Assembly: GCA_025363655.1 (NCBI GenBank) | Contig: JANYDK010000073.1 | Location: 124,001 to 188,000 of the forward strand | DNA length: 64,000 bases | Direction of reading: 5' to 3' | From: Deltaproteobacteria bacterium | GTDB lineage: Bacteria > Myxococcota_A > Polyangia > Polyangiales > JADJMO01 | Shown here: positions 9,684 through 18,531 of the stretch, in pieces | Numbering within the stretch: position 1 is the first letter of the stretch | Layout: each line of letters begins with the position of its first letter | Translations under genes and position numbers: made by a program | The notes under the pieces: model-generated | The model's input: only the letters and a program-made list of their open reading frames with translations | Databases searched by the model: none | Told to the model about the DNA's origin: nothing

Positions 9684-9810
9684 GACGGTACACCCTCAGG
9701 ATGCGGCTGGAGAAGAGGGTCTCTAGCCTAGAAAAATAGGGCCGTGCGAGCGCGCACTGGCCGAGTGATGCGAACGGACGCGAGGGGTACGTCGGAGCAG
9801 GTCGCGCGTT

Positions 9811-10314
9811 TCAATACGTCGTGAGGGTCGGCGAGGTCGGCGTCGGACACCCACTCGAGCTCGCCGGCAGGGGACCGGCGACGGGGATCACCGGCGGCCT
9901 CGGATGCACCGGCGGACGAACGCCTCCGAGCCTCGGCCGCGTCGTCGGAATCGCGGTCGCGACCGTCGTCGACACCGTCATGACGCTGCCGCCGATCATC
10001 GGACCGGTCTTCGTTGGCCCGATCGCGATCGGCACGTCGTCGTTCGGGGTCCCACCCGGTTTGGTGTCGGGCGTCTCGGGCGGCGCTGCCGTCATGACCG
10101 CCACGAGGCGTTCGGGGTGCACACCGTCGGCGTGGATCGTACTGCGTTCTCCGTTTCCGCAACCGGCGAGGGCGAAGAGCGAGAGCACCGCCAGGGCCGT
10201 CGGAATGCGTGCGCCTTCCTTGATGGGCTTGCTGGGGACGAGCCCGCGCGGCGTCCGCAACTCGCCCCGCGCGGTCTCGAGCACCTGGGCAGCGGACACC
10301 TTCTTGCGAAGCAT
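9811..10314 (-). CDS. Short Pro/Thr-rich lipoprotein-like protein
   Basis: 167 residues. An AAGGA ribosome site lies three bases before the ATG at 10314. The N-terminus is long and basic for a lipoprotein (about 38 residues), then a hydrophobic run ends in LFALAGCGNG, a good lipobox. A later, unannotated start nearer the hydrophobic run cannot be excluded. The remaining 110 residues are low-complexity and rich in Pro, Thr, Gly and Val, with little predicted fold. No family was recognised. It is divergent from the ABC operon, with about 85 bases between. Confidence 0.5.
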   Translation of the reverse strand: MLRKKVSAAQVLETARGELRTPRGLVPSKPIKEGARIPTALAVLSLFALAGCGNGERSTIHADGVHPERLVAVMTAAPPETPDTKPGGTPNDDVPIAIGPTKTGPMIGGSVMTVSTTVATAIPTTRPRLGGVRPPVHPRPPVIPVAGPLPASSSGCPTPTSPTLTTY

Positions 10315-10399
10315 GGTCCTTGTACGAACCAGCCTGTGCTTCGATCTTGGACTTTTTCACGCGCGGGAGAGCAAGCTCTTGGTAGAAAGGACCACGCCG

Positions 10400-11113
10400 A
10401 TGCTGCGCCGTTTCGCCCTCCTCGCCATCGTCGCGCTCGGTCCGGCCACAGCCATCGTCGGATGTCCGCCGACGCCTCGCACCTCCGACTTCGAGCCCTC
10501 CACCGACGACGCCGAAGGGACGCCGCCGTCGAAGGCCGAGGGTTCCTTGGCGGCGCTCACGGTCACCGTCGCTGGCACCGCCGACAAAAAGTACCGCTCG
10601 GCCCTCGAGAGAGCGCTGGCGCGGGCCGACGTCTCGGTCCTCGATCCGAATGCGAGCCCGAGTCCCAGCGCTTCCGCGAGCGCGAGCGCAGCACCCGCGA
10701 CGCCAGGTGCATCCCAAGGCCCCGATCTCGAGCTTCGCCTCGCCGTCTCGATGGACATCTCCGAGCTGATCGAGAAGACCGACGATCCCGACGACATCAA
10801 CACCTTGAGCCACGAGACGGCGCGCTACACCGCGAAGGTCTCGGTGGTGCGCGCGGGTAAGGTGTTGGTCGACCTCGAGGTGAATCCCGACGTCGAGCTG
10901 CGCGTGCTCACCGGCAGCGGCGCGGTGGTCAAGACGGTCCACTCGCGCGAACAAGCCGATCTCGAGTTCTCCGGCGCGGCCATGAACCTGCTCGTGAGCA
11001 AGCTCCTGCACAACGACGACGTCCGCGCGCTCGCCGACTCCCTCCATGGCGGCGCAGCGGCCTCGAGCGCCAAGCCCTCTTCGTCTGCATCTTCATCTTC
11101 ATCTGCTCCATGA
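10400..11113 (+). CDS. Lipoprotein at the head of the sugar ABC operon
   Basis: 237 residues. The signal MLRRFALLAIVALGPATAIVGC has a lipobox at residue 22. The body has an alpha/beta segment (LTVTVAGTADKKYRSALERALARADV, about residues 60-85) resembling small OM-lipoprotein folds, then a Ser/Ala/Pro linker, a second structured part and a Ser/Ala-rich tail. No known family was identified. Its stop overlaps the ABC ATPase start as ATGA (11110-11113), so translation of the two is probably coupled and the protein may belong to the uptake system. Confidence 0.7.
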   Translation: MLRRFALLAIVALGPATAIVGCPPTPRTSDFEPSTDDAEGTPPSKAEGSLAALTVTVAGTADKKYRSALERALARADVSVLDPNASPSPSASASASAAPATPGASQGPDLELRLAVSMDISELIEKTDDPDDINTLSHETARYTAKVSVVRAGKVLVDLEVNPDVELRVLTGSGAVVKTVHSREQADLEFSGAAMNLLVSKLLHNDDVRALADSLHGGAAASSAKPSSSASSSSSAP

Positions 11114-12693
11114 ATCGCCAGAACGTCGTCGCGCTCACCGGCGTGACCAAGGCCTATGGAGAGAACCTCGTCCTCCGTGGCGTCGATCTCGAGCTCGTCG
11201 CGGGCGAGGTGCACGTCCTCGCCGGCGCGAACGGAGCCGGAAAAAGCACGCTCATTCGCATTCTCTGCGGCGCAGAAGCTCCCGATGGTGGCAAGCTCGA
11301 GCTTCACGGCACCCTCGCCAGGTTCACGTCGCCGGCCGATGCGCGCGCGCGGGGCGTCTCCGTCATCCATCAGGAGCTCTCGCTCGTGCCGTCGATGAGC
11401 GTCGTCGACAATCTCTTCCTCGGCCGCGAGACCGGTTCGCGCGGCGCGCGTCGGGAGAAGGCCACACTCGCACTGGCCGACGTCGGTCTCTCGCTCGACG
11501 TCGACGGCCTCGTCGAGGAGCTGCCCTTGGCGACGCAGCAGCGCATCGAAATCGCACGCGCGCTGGCGGTGATCGGCGGCGCCTCGGGGATCACGACCGC
11601 ACGGGCGCTGGTGATGGACGAGCCGACGAGCGCGCTCGGGGAAGATGAAGCGAAGGCTTTCTTCGCCAAGGTGGGCGAGCTGCGCGAACGTGGGCATGCG
11701 GTGCTCCTCGTCACCCATCGCCTCGACGAGATCTACGCACACGCCGATCGCATCAGTGTCCTCCGTGACGGCGCCATCGTCGCCACCGGCACGCCGACCG
11801 AGCTCGATCGCGACGCCCTCGTGATCGCGATGTTGGGAACCAGCACCTCCCGGGTCGGTCGCGTGCACGAAGAAATCACCGAGAAAAAGCCGGCAAAGGT
11901 CACGCTCGACGTCTCTGGCATCGTCGCCTTCAGCCTCCCTCTGCGCGCGCGGCGAGAGCTCGACGACGTGTCTTTCCGCGTCCGTGCCGGAGAAATCTTC
12001 GGCATCGCCGGCGTCGTCGGTTCGGGCGCGGAGGCGCTCTTGCCGGCGCTCTTCGGCGACCACGCCGGACGCGTCGCCGGCACCGTGCGCGTCGGCGACG
12101 TCGTCCTCCGCGATCGCGATCCGCGCGCTGCCATCGCCGCTGGAATGGTCTTCCTCAGCGGCGATCGAAAACGAAAGGGGCTCGTGCTCAGCCTCGATCC
12201 CGTGCAGAACGCGCTCCTCACGGTCGAGTCGCAGAGGCCTCTCTTCGGGCTCGTGCGACGTGCCGACGACGAGGAGCGGGCAAAACCAGCGCTCGAGACG
12301 CTCCATCTCGTCGCCCAGTCGCTCGAGGTGGACGTCGCGGCGCTCTCAGGCGGCAATCAACAGAAGGTCGTGATCGCGCGCGGCATGTTGGCGAAGGCGA
12401 AGGTGCTACTCCTCGACGAACCGACGCGAGGGGTCGACGTCGGCGCCAAGGCCGAGCTCCATGCGGCGTTGCGCGAGCTCGCTCGATCGGGCGTCTCGCT
12501 CGTCGTCCGCAGCGCTGAGACCGACGATCTCCTCGCGCTCTGCGATCGCATCGCAGTCCTCCGCCGTGGCGTCCTCGCCGAGACGCTCGATCGCAGCGAG
12601 ACGACGCGTGAGCGCATCCTCGCCTCGTCGATGTCCGAGAGCACCAGATCCGCCGAATCTGCCCGATCGGCGGGATCCGCGGGAGTCCCCTGA
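11110..12693 (+). CDS. Sugar ABC transporter ATP-binding protein (RbsA/MglA type, two NBDs)
   Basis: 527 residues with two fused nucleotide-binding domains, typical of ribose/galactose/xylose importers. NBD1: Walker A GANGAGKST (about residues 41-49) and Walker B LVMDEPTSAL. Its signature is weak, LPLATQQRIEIARAL in place of LSxGQ. NBD2: a degenerate P-loop (GVVGSGAEAL), a clear signature LSGGNQQKVVIARGML and Walker B LLLDEPTRGVDVGAK. A degenerate second P-loop is normal for this family. It is coupled to the upstream lipoprotein by a 4-base overlap and is followed after one base by the permease. The sugar is not predictable. Confidence 0.92.
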   Translation: MNRQNVVALTGVTKAYGENLVLRGVDLELVAGEVHVLAGANGAGKSTLIRILCGAEAPDGGKLELHGTLARFTSPADARARGVSVIHQELSLVPSMSVVDNLFLGRETGSRGARREKATLALADVGLSLDVDGLVEELPLATQQRIEIARALAVIGGASGITTARALVMDEPTSALGEDEAKAFFAKVGELRERGHAVLLVTHRLDEIYAHADRISVLRDGAIVATGTPTELDRDALVIAMLGTSTSRVGRVHEEITEKKPAKVTLDVSGIVAFSLPLRARRELDDVSFRVRAGEIFGIAGVVGSGAEALLPALFGDHAGRVAGTVRVGDVVLRDRDPRAAIAAGMVFLSGDRKRKGLVLSLDPVQNALLTVESQRPLFGLVRRADDEERAKPALETLHLVAQSLEVDVAALSGGNQQKVVIARGMLAKAKVLLLDEPTRGVDVGAKAELHAALRELARSGVSLVVRSAETDDLLALCDRIAVLRRGVLAETLDRSETTRERILASSMSESTRSAESARSAGSAGVP

Positions 12694-12694
12694 A

Positions 12695-13690
12695 ATGCAG
12701 GCCAAACTCCTCGCCCGCGCCAGCTCTCACGCCAAGAACGTGCTCCACGCGCCGCTCGGTCGCGCGCTCGCGGCGCTCCTCGCGATCGTCGTCCTCGGGT
12801 GCTTCTTCCACAAGGAAGGCGCGTTCTTCACCTGGCAGACGCACCAAGGGATGCTCCGCGAGGTCTCGGTGACCGGGATCCTCGCCTGCGGCATGACGGT
12901 CGTGATCCTCACCTCGGGCATCGACCTCGCCGTCGGCAGCACTCTCGCGCTCTCGGCGGTGCTCTTCGCGCTCCTGACGATGCCCCGCGGGTTCTCCCCC
13001 GTGAGCGCCATCGCCATCGTCCTCGTCGCCGGGGCCGGGCTCGGTGCGGCCACCGGTGGGGTCATCGCGCGCTTCCGCCTGCAACCGTTCATCGCCACGC
13101 TCGCGGCGATGGTCTTCGCCCGCGGCCTCGCCAAGTACGTCGCGCAGGGAAAGAAGATCACACCCTATTTCGGAGGCCTTTCGCACCCGTTGCCGAAGAT
13201 CTTCGACGTGCTCGACGAGCGCGTCTTCGATCGCAACGTGCCGGTGGTGACGCTCGTCTTCCTCGGCGTCGTCGTCGTCACCTGGTTCGTCCTCGCGCGT
13301 CTGCGCATCGGCCGTTTCATCTATGCCATCGGTGGCAACGCCGAGGCGGCGCGTCTCGCCGGAGTCCCCGTCGGGCTCGTCACCGTCTTCGCCTATTCCT
13401 ACAGCGGGCTCCTCGCCGCGATCGCCGGCATCTGTCAGGCAGCGCAAGAGACGCACGGCGATCCGGAGACGGGGCTCGGCTTCGAGCTCGATGCCATCGC
13501 GATGGTGGTGATCGGCGGCACCAGCCTCTCGGGAGGTCGCGGCGGTCCGCTCTTGACGTTGCTCGGCGCCCTCACCATCGGATACCTGCAGAAAATCCTC
13601 AGCATCAACGCCTTCACCACCGAGGCACGCTTGATGATGACGGGAGCCATCATCGTCGGAGCGGCGCTTTTGCAGCGCAGGCGGGCTTGA
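12695..13690 (+). CDS. Sugar ABC transporter permease (RbsC type)
   Basis: 331 residues with about eight to ten hydrophobic segments, fitting the BPD_transp_2 family of monosaccharide importers. Diagnostic stretches are GMTVVILTSGIDLAVGS (about residue 65) and AIAMVVIGGTSLSGGRGG (about 265), the latter being the coupling-loop region that contacts the ATPase. The ATG at 12695 begins one base after the stop of the ATPase gene. It is the only permease present, so a homodimer is expected. The substrate-binding lipoprotein of the same system is about 3.9 kb further on, beyond two sensor kinases. Confidence 0.92.
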   Translation: MQAKLLARASSHAKNVLHAPLGRALAALLAIVVLGCFFHKEGAFFTWQTHQGMLREVSVTGILACGMTVVILTSGIDLAVGSTLALSAVLFALLTMPRGFSPVSAIAIVLVAGAGLGAATGGVIARFRLQPFIATLAAMVFARGLAKYVAQGKKITPYFGGLSHPLPKIFDVLDERVFDRNVPVVTLVFLGVVVVTWFVLARLRIGRFIYAIGGNAEAARLAGVPVGLVTVFAYSYSGLLAAIAGICQAAQETHGDPETGLGFELDAIAMVVIGGTSLSGGRGGPLLTLLGALTIGYLQKILSINAFTTEARLMMTGAIIVGAALLQRRRA

Positions 13691-13748
13691 CCAAACAGGC
13701 TCGAGCGAGGCAGCGTGCTCGGCATGAGACTGCATCGATGAGGGCCGG

Positions 13749-15473
13749 ATGACGGCAGCCGAGCGCCCTCTGGCCGCGGGGCTCCTCGACGAGTCTCCCG
13801 ACGCATTGATCGCGGTCGACCTCGGCGGCGTGGTCCTCGAGTGGAACCAAGGCGCCGCGCGCATCTTCAACCGCGGTCGGGACGAGGCCCTCGGACGCGA
13901 GCTCGTCGACATCGTGCCGCTCGACAACCCGGTGCGCGCGCGGGAGGTCTTCCTCGCGTCGCTCATGCGGGGGAAATCCGGCCCCATCACGCTGCCGCCG
14001 CGCGAGGGACAGCGTCACGCGCACACCTGGACGATGCGCACCGTCGCGGGATCCGTCGAGAATGGCTCGCTGCAATTCTACGTCGTCCACGTGCGCGAAG
14101 AGGTCTCCGCCAAGGGAGAGCTCGCCGCGCTCCTCGAGGTGGCGCCGGACGCGATGATCGTCGTCGATCGCGCGGGCACGATGGTCGTCGTCAACGCCGG
14201 CGCCGAACAGCTCTTCGGCTATCGGCGCAGCGAGCTGGTGGGCAAGCCGCTCGAGACGTTGATCCCGAGTCGCTTCCAGGTCGTGCACCGCGGTCACCGC
14301 GAGGGCTACTCCGGTGGTCCCCGCGCGCGACCGATGGGGGCAGGGATGGAGCTCTTCGGTCTCCGCCGCGACGGCACCGAATTTCCTGCCGACGTCAGCC
14401 TCTCGCCACTCGAGATCGACGGCCTCGCGGTGACCATCGCCGCGGTGCGTGACGTCACCGCGAGGCGCCGCAACGAGGCTCGTTTTCGTGGCCTCGTCGA
14501 GTCGGCGCCGGACGCGATGGTGATCCTCGATGCCCAAGGGAAGATCGTCATCGTCAACGGCATGGCCGAGAGGCTCTTCGGTCATCCGCGCGAAGACCTG
14601 CTCGGCAAAGAGGTCGAGATGCTGGTGCCCGAGCGCTTTCGCGGTGGCCATGGCGGACATCGCGCACGCTATTTCTCCGACCCCCACGCGCGCAGCATGG
14701 GCTCCGGCCTCGAGCTCTTCGGCCTACGTCGGGACGGCAGCGAATTCCCCGTCGAAATCAGCCTCAGCCCGCTCGACACCGACACCGGGCTCCTCGTCTC
14801 GGCGGCCATCCGTGACATCACCGATCGCAAGCAGGTCGACCTGCTCCGGCGCGCGCTCGAAGAGAAGGAGACGCTGCTGCGCGAAATTCACCACCGCGTG
14901 AAGAACAACCTCCAGGTGGTCTCGAGCCTCCTCAACCTCCAGGCCGCGCGCATCGTCGACTCGACGGCGCTGGCGATTTTCTCCGAGAGTCGGGCCCGCG
15001 TGCGCTCGATCGCGCTCCTTCACGAGAAGCTCTACCGCTCGGTCGACGTCGCGACGGTGGACATGGAGAGCTACCTCACCGATTTGGTCGGCGAGCTCCG
15101 TCGCACGTATCCAGCGGGCGGAAGGCTCCTCGTGAAGTTCGAGATCGACGGCGTCAAGCTCGGCCTCGACGCGGCGGTGCCCTGCGGGCTCATCGCCAAC
15201 GAGCTCTTCACCAACGTGCTCAAGCACGCCTTCGTCGGACGCCCGAAGACGGAGCCGGGACACGTCATCGTGCGCATGACCGCGAGCGAAGGGATGACCG
15301 AGCTGGCGATGATCGACGACGGCGTCGGCGTCGAAGCGGCGATCGTCGAACGAGACGACGGCACCACGCTCGGCTTGCGACTCGTGCGCACGCTCGCGCG
15401 CCAACTCGAGGGTGCGCTGGTCGTTCGCAGCTCGAGCACAGGCACGGTGGCGACGCTTCGCTTTCCCAGCTGA
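13749..15473 (+). CDS. Soluble triple-PAS histidine kinase (HisKA_2 type)
   Basis: 574 residues with no transmembrane segment. Three PAS domains lie at about residues 10-125, 128-240 and 245-362. The second and third are close copies of each other (both with ELFGLRRDG.EFP and SLSPL), showing internal duplication. The HisKA_2 dimerisation/phospho-acceptor region follows at about 370-450 with the motif LLREIHHRVKNNLQVVSSLL. The ATPase domain has the N-box ANELFTNVLKHAF and G1 box IDDGVGV. HisKA_2 kinases usually phosphorylate stand-alone receivers, and the next gene starts with one. The location inside a sugar ABC operon suggests a cytoplasmic signal. Confidence 0.88.
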   Translation: MTAAERPLAAGLLDESPDALIAVDLGGVVLEWNQGAARIFNRGRDEALGRELVDIVPLDNPVRAREVFLASLMRGKSGPITLPPREGQRHAHTWTMRTVAGSVENGSLQFYVVHVREEVSAKGELAALLEVAPDAMIVVDRAGTMVVVNAGAEQLFGYRRSELVGKPLETLIPSRFQVVHRGHREGYSGGPRARPMGAGMELFGLRRDGTEFPADVSLSPLEIDGLAVTIAAVRDVTARRRNEARFRGLVESAPDAMVILDAQGKIVIVNGMAERLFGHPREDLLGKEVEMLVPERFRGGHGGHRARYFSDPHARSMGSGLELFGLRRDGSEFPVEISLSPLDTDTGLLVSAAIRDITDRKQVDLLRRALEEKETLLREIHHRVKNNLQVVSSLLNLQAARIVDSTALAIFSESRARVRSIALLHEKLYRSVDVATVDMESYLTDLVGELRRTYPAGGRLLVKFEIDGVKLGLDAAVPCGLIANELFTNVLKHAFVGRPKTEPGHVIVRMTASEGMTELAMIDDGVGVEAAIVERDDGTTLGLRLVRTLARQLEGALVVRSSSTGTVATLRFPS

Positions 15474-15590
15474 AACGCGCCCCAGCGGTCCTCCGGCGTT
15501 TTGGGATGTTTGCGGAGACTGGTGTCCCCGCGGGGCTGAGGAACGCGCAAATTCGGGGCACGACTTACGAATTCATGCTTCCCTCGGAGG

Positions 15591-17516
15591 GTGCAAGCGC
15601 ACGCAGTCGCATCGAAGATTTTGGTCGTCGAAGACGAGGGCATCATCGCCGACGACCTGCAGGCCACCCTGCGTCGGCTCGGCTACGAGGTCCCGCTGAC
15701 CAGCGCGACGGGCACGGACGCCATCGCCGCCGTCGAGTCGTTCGGACACGATCTCGTGCTGATGGACATCCATCTGCGCGGCGAGATGGACGGGGTCGAG
15801 GCCGCCGAGGTCATCCGCCAGCGCTTCGGGACGCCGATCGTCTACCTGACTTCCTACTCCGACGACGAGACCTTCGCGCGCGTGCAGCGGACCGAGCCGT
15901 ACGCCTGCCTGCTCAAGCCCTTCGACGAGCGCTCGCTGCGCAATACCATCGAGCTCACGCTCCAACGTCGCAATCTGCAAAGGCGCATCGAAGAGCGTGA
16001 AAATTGGTTTTCCACCACCTTGCAGTGCATCGGCGATGCGGTCGTGGCCACCGACGCGAACGAGCGGGTGACGTTTCTCAACGGCGCCGCCGAAAAAGTC
16101 ACCGGTTGGGAGCGCGCCGACGCGCTCGGCCTCCGCGTCGACGAGGTCCTCCACTTCGTCGATCCGCGCGGCCAAGACCTCCCGAGCCCCATCCACCAGG
16201 CGCTCGAGCGTCGGCAGGTGGTCGACCTCCCGGCGCAGGCGGCCCTCTCCGTCAAGGGCGGCGGCACGGTCGGCGTCGACGATCGCGCGGCGCCGATCAT
16301 CGACGGAGCTGGCACGGTCCTCGGCGGCGTCGTCGTCCTCCGCGACGTCACCGAACGGCGGCGGCTCGAAGAACGCGTGGTCCTGACTGAACGGCTGGCG
16401 GCGCTCGGCACCCTCGCGGCGGGGCTAGGACACGAGATCAACAACCCGCTCACCTACGTCCTCGCCAACCTCACGTTCTGCATCGACTCGGTCGAGCGAA
16501 CGTTGGCCAGCGCGCATGCTGCGCCGGTCCGGCCCGACTTGCTCGAAGCGCTGCGAGAAGCTCGAGACGGCGGCGATCGCGTCAAAGGCGTGGTCGAGCG
16601 TCTGCGCGCGTTCGTCCGTTCCGAGGTCCTGCCGAGGCGGCCGGCGTCGCTCGAAGCGCTGGTGCGCGAGGCCGTCACCCAGACGCGGCATCAATTGCAG
16701 CACGTCGCGCGGGTGCACCTCTCGGCGGAGAAGGCGCCGGAGGTCGACGTGGTCGCCGGCGAGCTCGTGCAAGTGCTCACCAATCTCCTCGTCAATGCCG
16801 GTCACGCCGTCGCCGATCGCGGCCGAGGCGAGGGCGTCATCGAAGTTCGTGTCGGCACCGCGCCCGATGGCCGCCCCTTCGTCACCGTCGAAGACGATGG
16901 CGTCGGCATCGATCCGGCGCACCTCCACCGCGTCTTCGAACCCTTCTTCACCACCAAGCCGGCTGGCCTCGGCAGCGGCATCGGCCTCTCGCTCTCGCAC
17001 GCGATCGTGCGCGATCACGGCGGCGATCTGACGCTCGAGAGTACGCTCGGCGTCGGCACCAAGGTGATCGTGACGCTGCCGCCGCTCGCGCACCAGGACG
17101 CCGAGCCCCCGAGCTCCCCGAGCTCGCGGCGCGCGGAGAAATCGGTGCGAAGGCGCATCCTCGTCATCGACGACGAGCCGTCGATCGGCAGATCGATCCG
17201 CCGCGTCCTCGTTCGAGATCACGACGTCGACTTGATCGGCGTGCCCGCCGACGCGCTGCAGGCGTTGCTCGACGGCGCCGACTACGACGTCATCTTCTGC
17301 GACCTCATGATGCCGGGCATGAGCGGCATCACCCTCTACGAGCGGCTGCGCGACGCGCGTCCGAAGCTGGCGGGGCGCCTCGTCTTCCTCACCGGTGGCG
17401 CCTTCACGCCGCAGGCGGTGGAGTTCCTCCGAGACACGACCGTCCCGACCCTGACCAAGCCGTTCAAGATGGACGCGCTGAGGGCGCTCGTCACGCAAAT
17501 CACCGAGCGCGATTGA
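15591..17516 (+). CDS. Hybrid sensor: receiver-PAS-histidine kinase-receiver
   Basis: 641 residues, soluble. The N-terminal receiver (about 10-125) has acidic pocket VVEDE, phospho-acceptor in LVLMDIHLRG, TSYSDDE and LLKPF. The PAS domain (about 135-255) includes WFSTTLQCIGDAVVATD. The HisKA H-box reads LAAGLGHEINNPLTYVLANL, followed by an ATPase domain (N-box, VEDDGVGI, GSGIGLSLSHAIV). The C-terminal receiver (about 530-641) has VIDDEPS, VIFCDLMMPGMSG and LTKPF. The GTG at 15591 is adjacent to GGAGG, so the true start may be slightly different. The N-terminal receiver is the likely partner of the preceding HisKA_2 kinase. Confidence 0.87.
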   Translation: MQAHAVASKILVVEDEGIIADDLQATLRRLGYEVPLTSATGTDAIAAVESFGHDLVLMDIHLRGEMDGVEAAEVIRQRFGTPIVYLTSYSDDETFARVQRTEPYACLLKPFDERSLRNTIELTLQRRNLQRRIEERENWFSTTLQCIGDAVVATDANERVTFLNGAAEKVTGWERADALGLRVDEVLHFVDPRGQDLPSPIHQALERRQVVDLPAQAALSVKGGGTVGVDDRAAPIIDGAGTVLGGVVVLRDVTERRRLEERVVLTERLAALGTLAAGLGHEINNPLTYVLANLTFCIDSVERTLASAHAAPVRPDLLEALREARDGGDRVKGVVERLRAFVRSEVLPRRPASLEALVREAVTQTRHQLQHVARVHLSAEKAPEVDVVAGELVQVLTNLLVNAGHAVADRGRGEGVIEVRVGTAPDGRPFVTVEDDGVGIDPAHLHRVFEPFFTTKPAGLGSGIGLSLSHAIVRDHGGDLTLESTLGVGTKVIVTLPPLAHQDAEPPSSPSSRRAEKSVRRRILVIDDEPSIGRSIRRVLVRDHDVDLIGVPADALQALLDGADYDVIFCDLMMPGMSGITLYERLRDARPKLAGRLVFLTGGAFTPQAVEFLRDTTVPTLTKPFKMDALRALVTQITERD

Positions 17517-17547
17517 GCGGGTCGCGCCACGGGAGTAAAGAGCGCGG

Positions 17548-18531
17548 ATGCTCCGCGGCCCGGCACGAGTTCTCTTCACGCTCACGCTCACCCTCGCACT
17601 CCTCCTCGCCTTCGGCCTCTTCGCCTTCGGCTGTAAAAAGAAGGCGCCGAGCGGAGGTCACGCTGGCACTGCGGCCGATCCGTTCGTCATCGGGATGAGC
17701 CAATGCAACCTCGGCGAGCCGTGGCGCGTGCAGATGAACGACGATCTCGCCGCCGCCGCCAAAGAGCGCCCCGAGCTGAAAATCGTCTGGAAAGACGCGC
17801 AAAACGACTCCCTCCGCCAGCGGGCGCAGGTCGAGGAGCTCGTCGCAGAGGGCATCGACCTCCTCATCATCAGCCCGAAAGAAGCCGCGCCGCTCACCAA
17901 GCCCGTCGCCGAGGCCTTTCAAAAAGGCATTCCGGTGATCGTGCTCGATCGCGCCGTCGACGGTGATCAATTCACCGCCTTCATCGGCGCCGACAACCGG
18001 AAGATCGGACGGGAGGCCGGTCGTTTCATCGCCAAGAAGGTGGGCGGCCATGGAAAAATCGTCGAGCTGCAAGGTCTCATGACCTCGACTCCTGGCCGCG
18101 ATCGGCACGACGGCTTCGTCGAAGGCCTCGGCAAGCAGGACGACGTCAAGGTGGTCTTCACCGCCGACATGCAGTGGCTCGAACCGAACGCGCGCAAAGA
18201 GATGGACTCGGCGCTCACCACCAACGCGCAGGTCGACGTCGTCTACGCGCACAACGATCCGGGCGCGCACGGCGCCTACCTCGCGGCGAAGGCAGCCGGG
18301 CGAACGGGCATCGTCTTCGTCGGCATCGACGCGCTCCCGCACGAAGGCGTGCAGTACGTGAAGGATGGCATCCTCGACGCGACCTTCGCCTATCCGACGG
18401 GCGGCAAAGAGGCGATCGCGATGGCGCTCGATCTCCTGAAGAACAAGAAGCAGCTCGCGAAGCAGACGACCCTCGGCACGCGCCTCTACACCAAGGACAA
18501 CGTCGACAAAGGTGGCGAGGAAATTCCTTGA
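17548..18531 (+). CDS. Sugar-binding lipoprotein of the ABC transporter (Peripla_BP_4)
   Basis: 327 residues. The signal region ends in a lipobox LFAFGC (about residue 29), so the protein is tethered in the periplasm or membrane. The sequence follows the ribose/xylose-binding protein family: FVIGMSQCNLGEPWRVQMNDDL, LLIISPKEAAPLTKPVAEAF, IPVIVLDRAVDGDQFTAFIG, GKIVELQGLMTSTPGRDRHD, and VYAHNDPGAHGAYLAAK. The exact sugar cannot be read from sequence. The ATG at 17548 follows GGGAGTAAAG. The stop overlaps the TTG start of the next gene. It completes the ABC importer begun at 11110. Confidence 0.92.
   Translation: MLRGPARVLFTLTLTLALLLAFGLFAFGCKKKAPSGGHAGTAADPFVIGMSQCNLGEPWRVQMNDDLAAAAKERPELKIVWKDAQNDSLRQRAQVEELVAEGIDLLIISPKEAAPLTKPVAEAFQKGIPVIVLDRAVDGDQFTAFIGADNRKIGREAGRFIAKKVGGHGKIVELQGLMTSTPGRDRHDGFVEGLGKQDDVKVVFTADMQWLEPNARKEMDSALTTNAQVDVVYAHNDPGAHGAYLAAKAAGRTGIVFVGIDALPHEGVQYVKDGILDATFAYPTGGKEAIAMALDLLKNKKQLAKQTTLGTRLYTKDNVDKGGEEIP

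Noticed and set aside
12218-13990. Minus-strand frame of 590 codons opposite the ABC permease
   Set aside because: Rich in Arg/Asp/Glu/His with no domains; the permease on the plus strand has clear family motifs.
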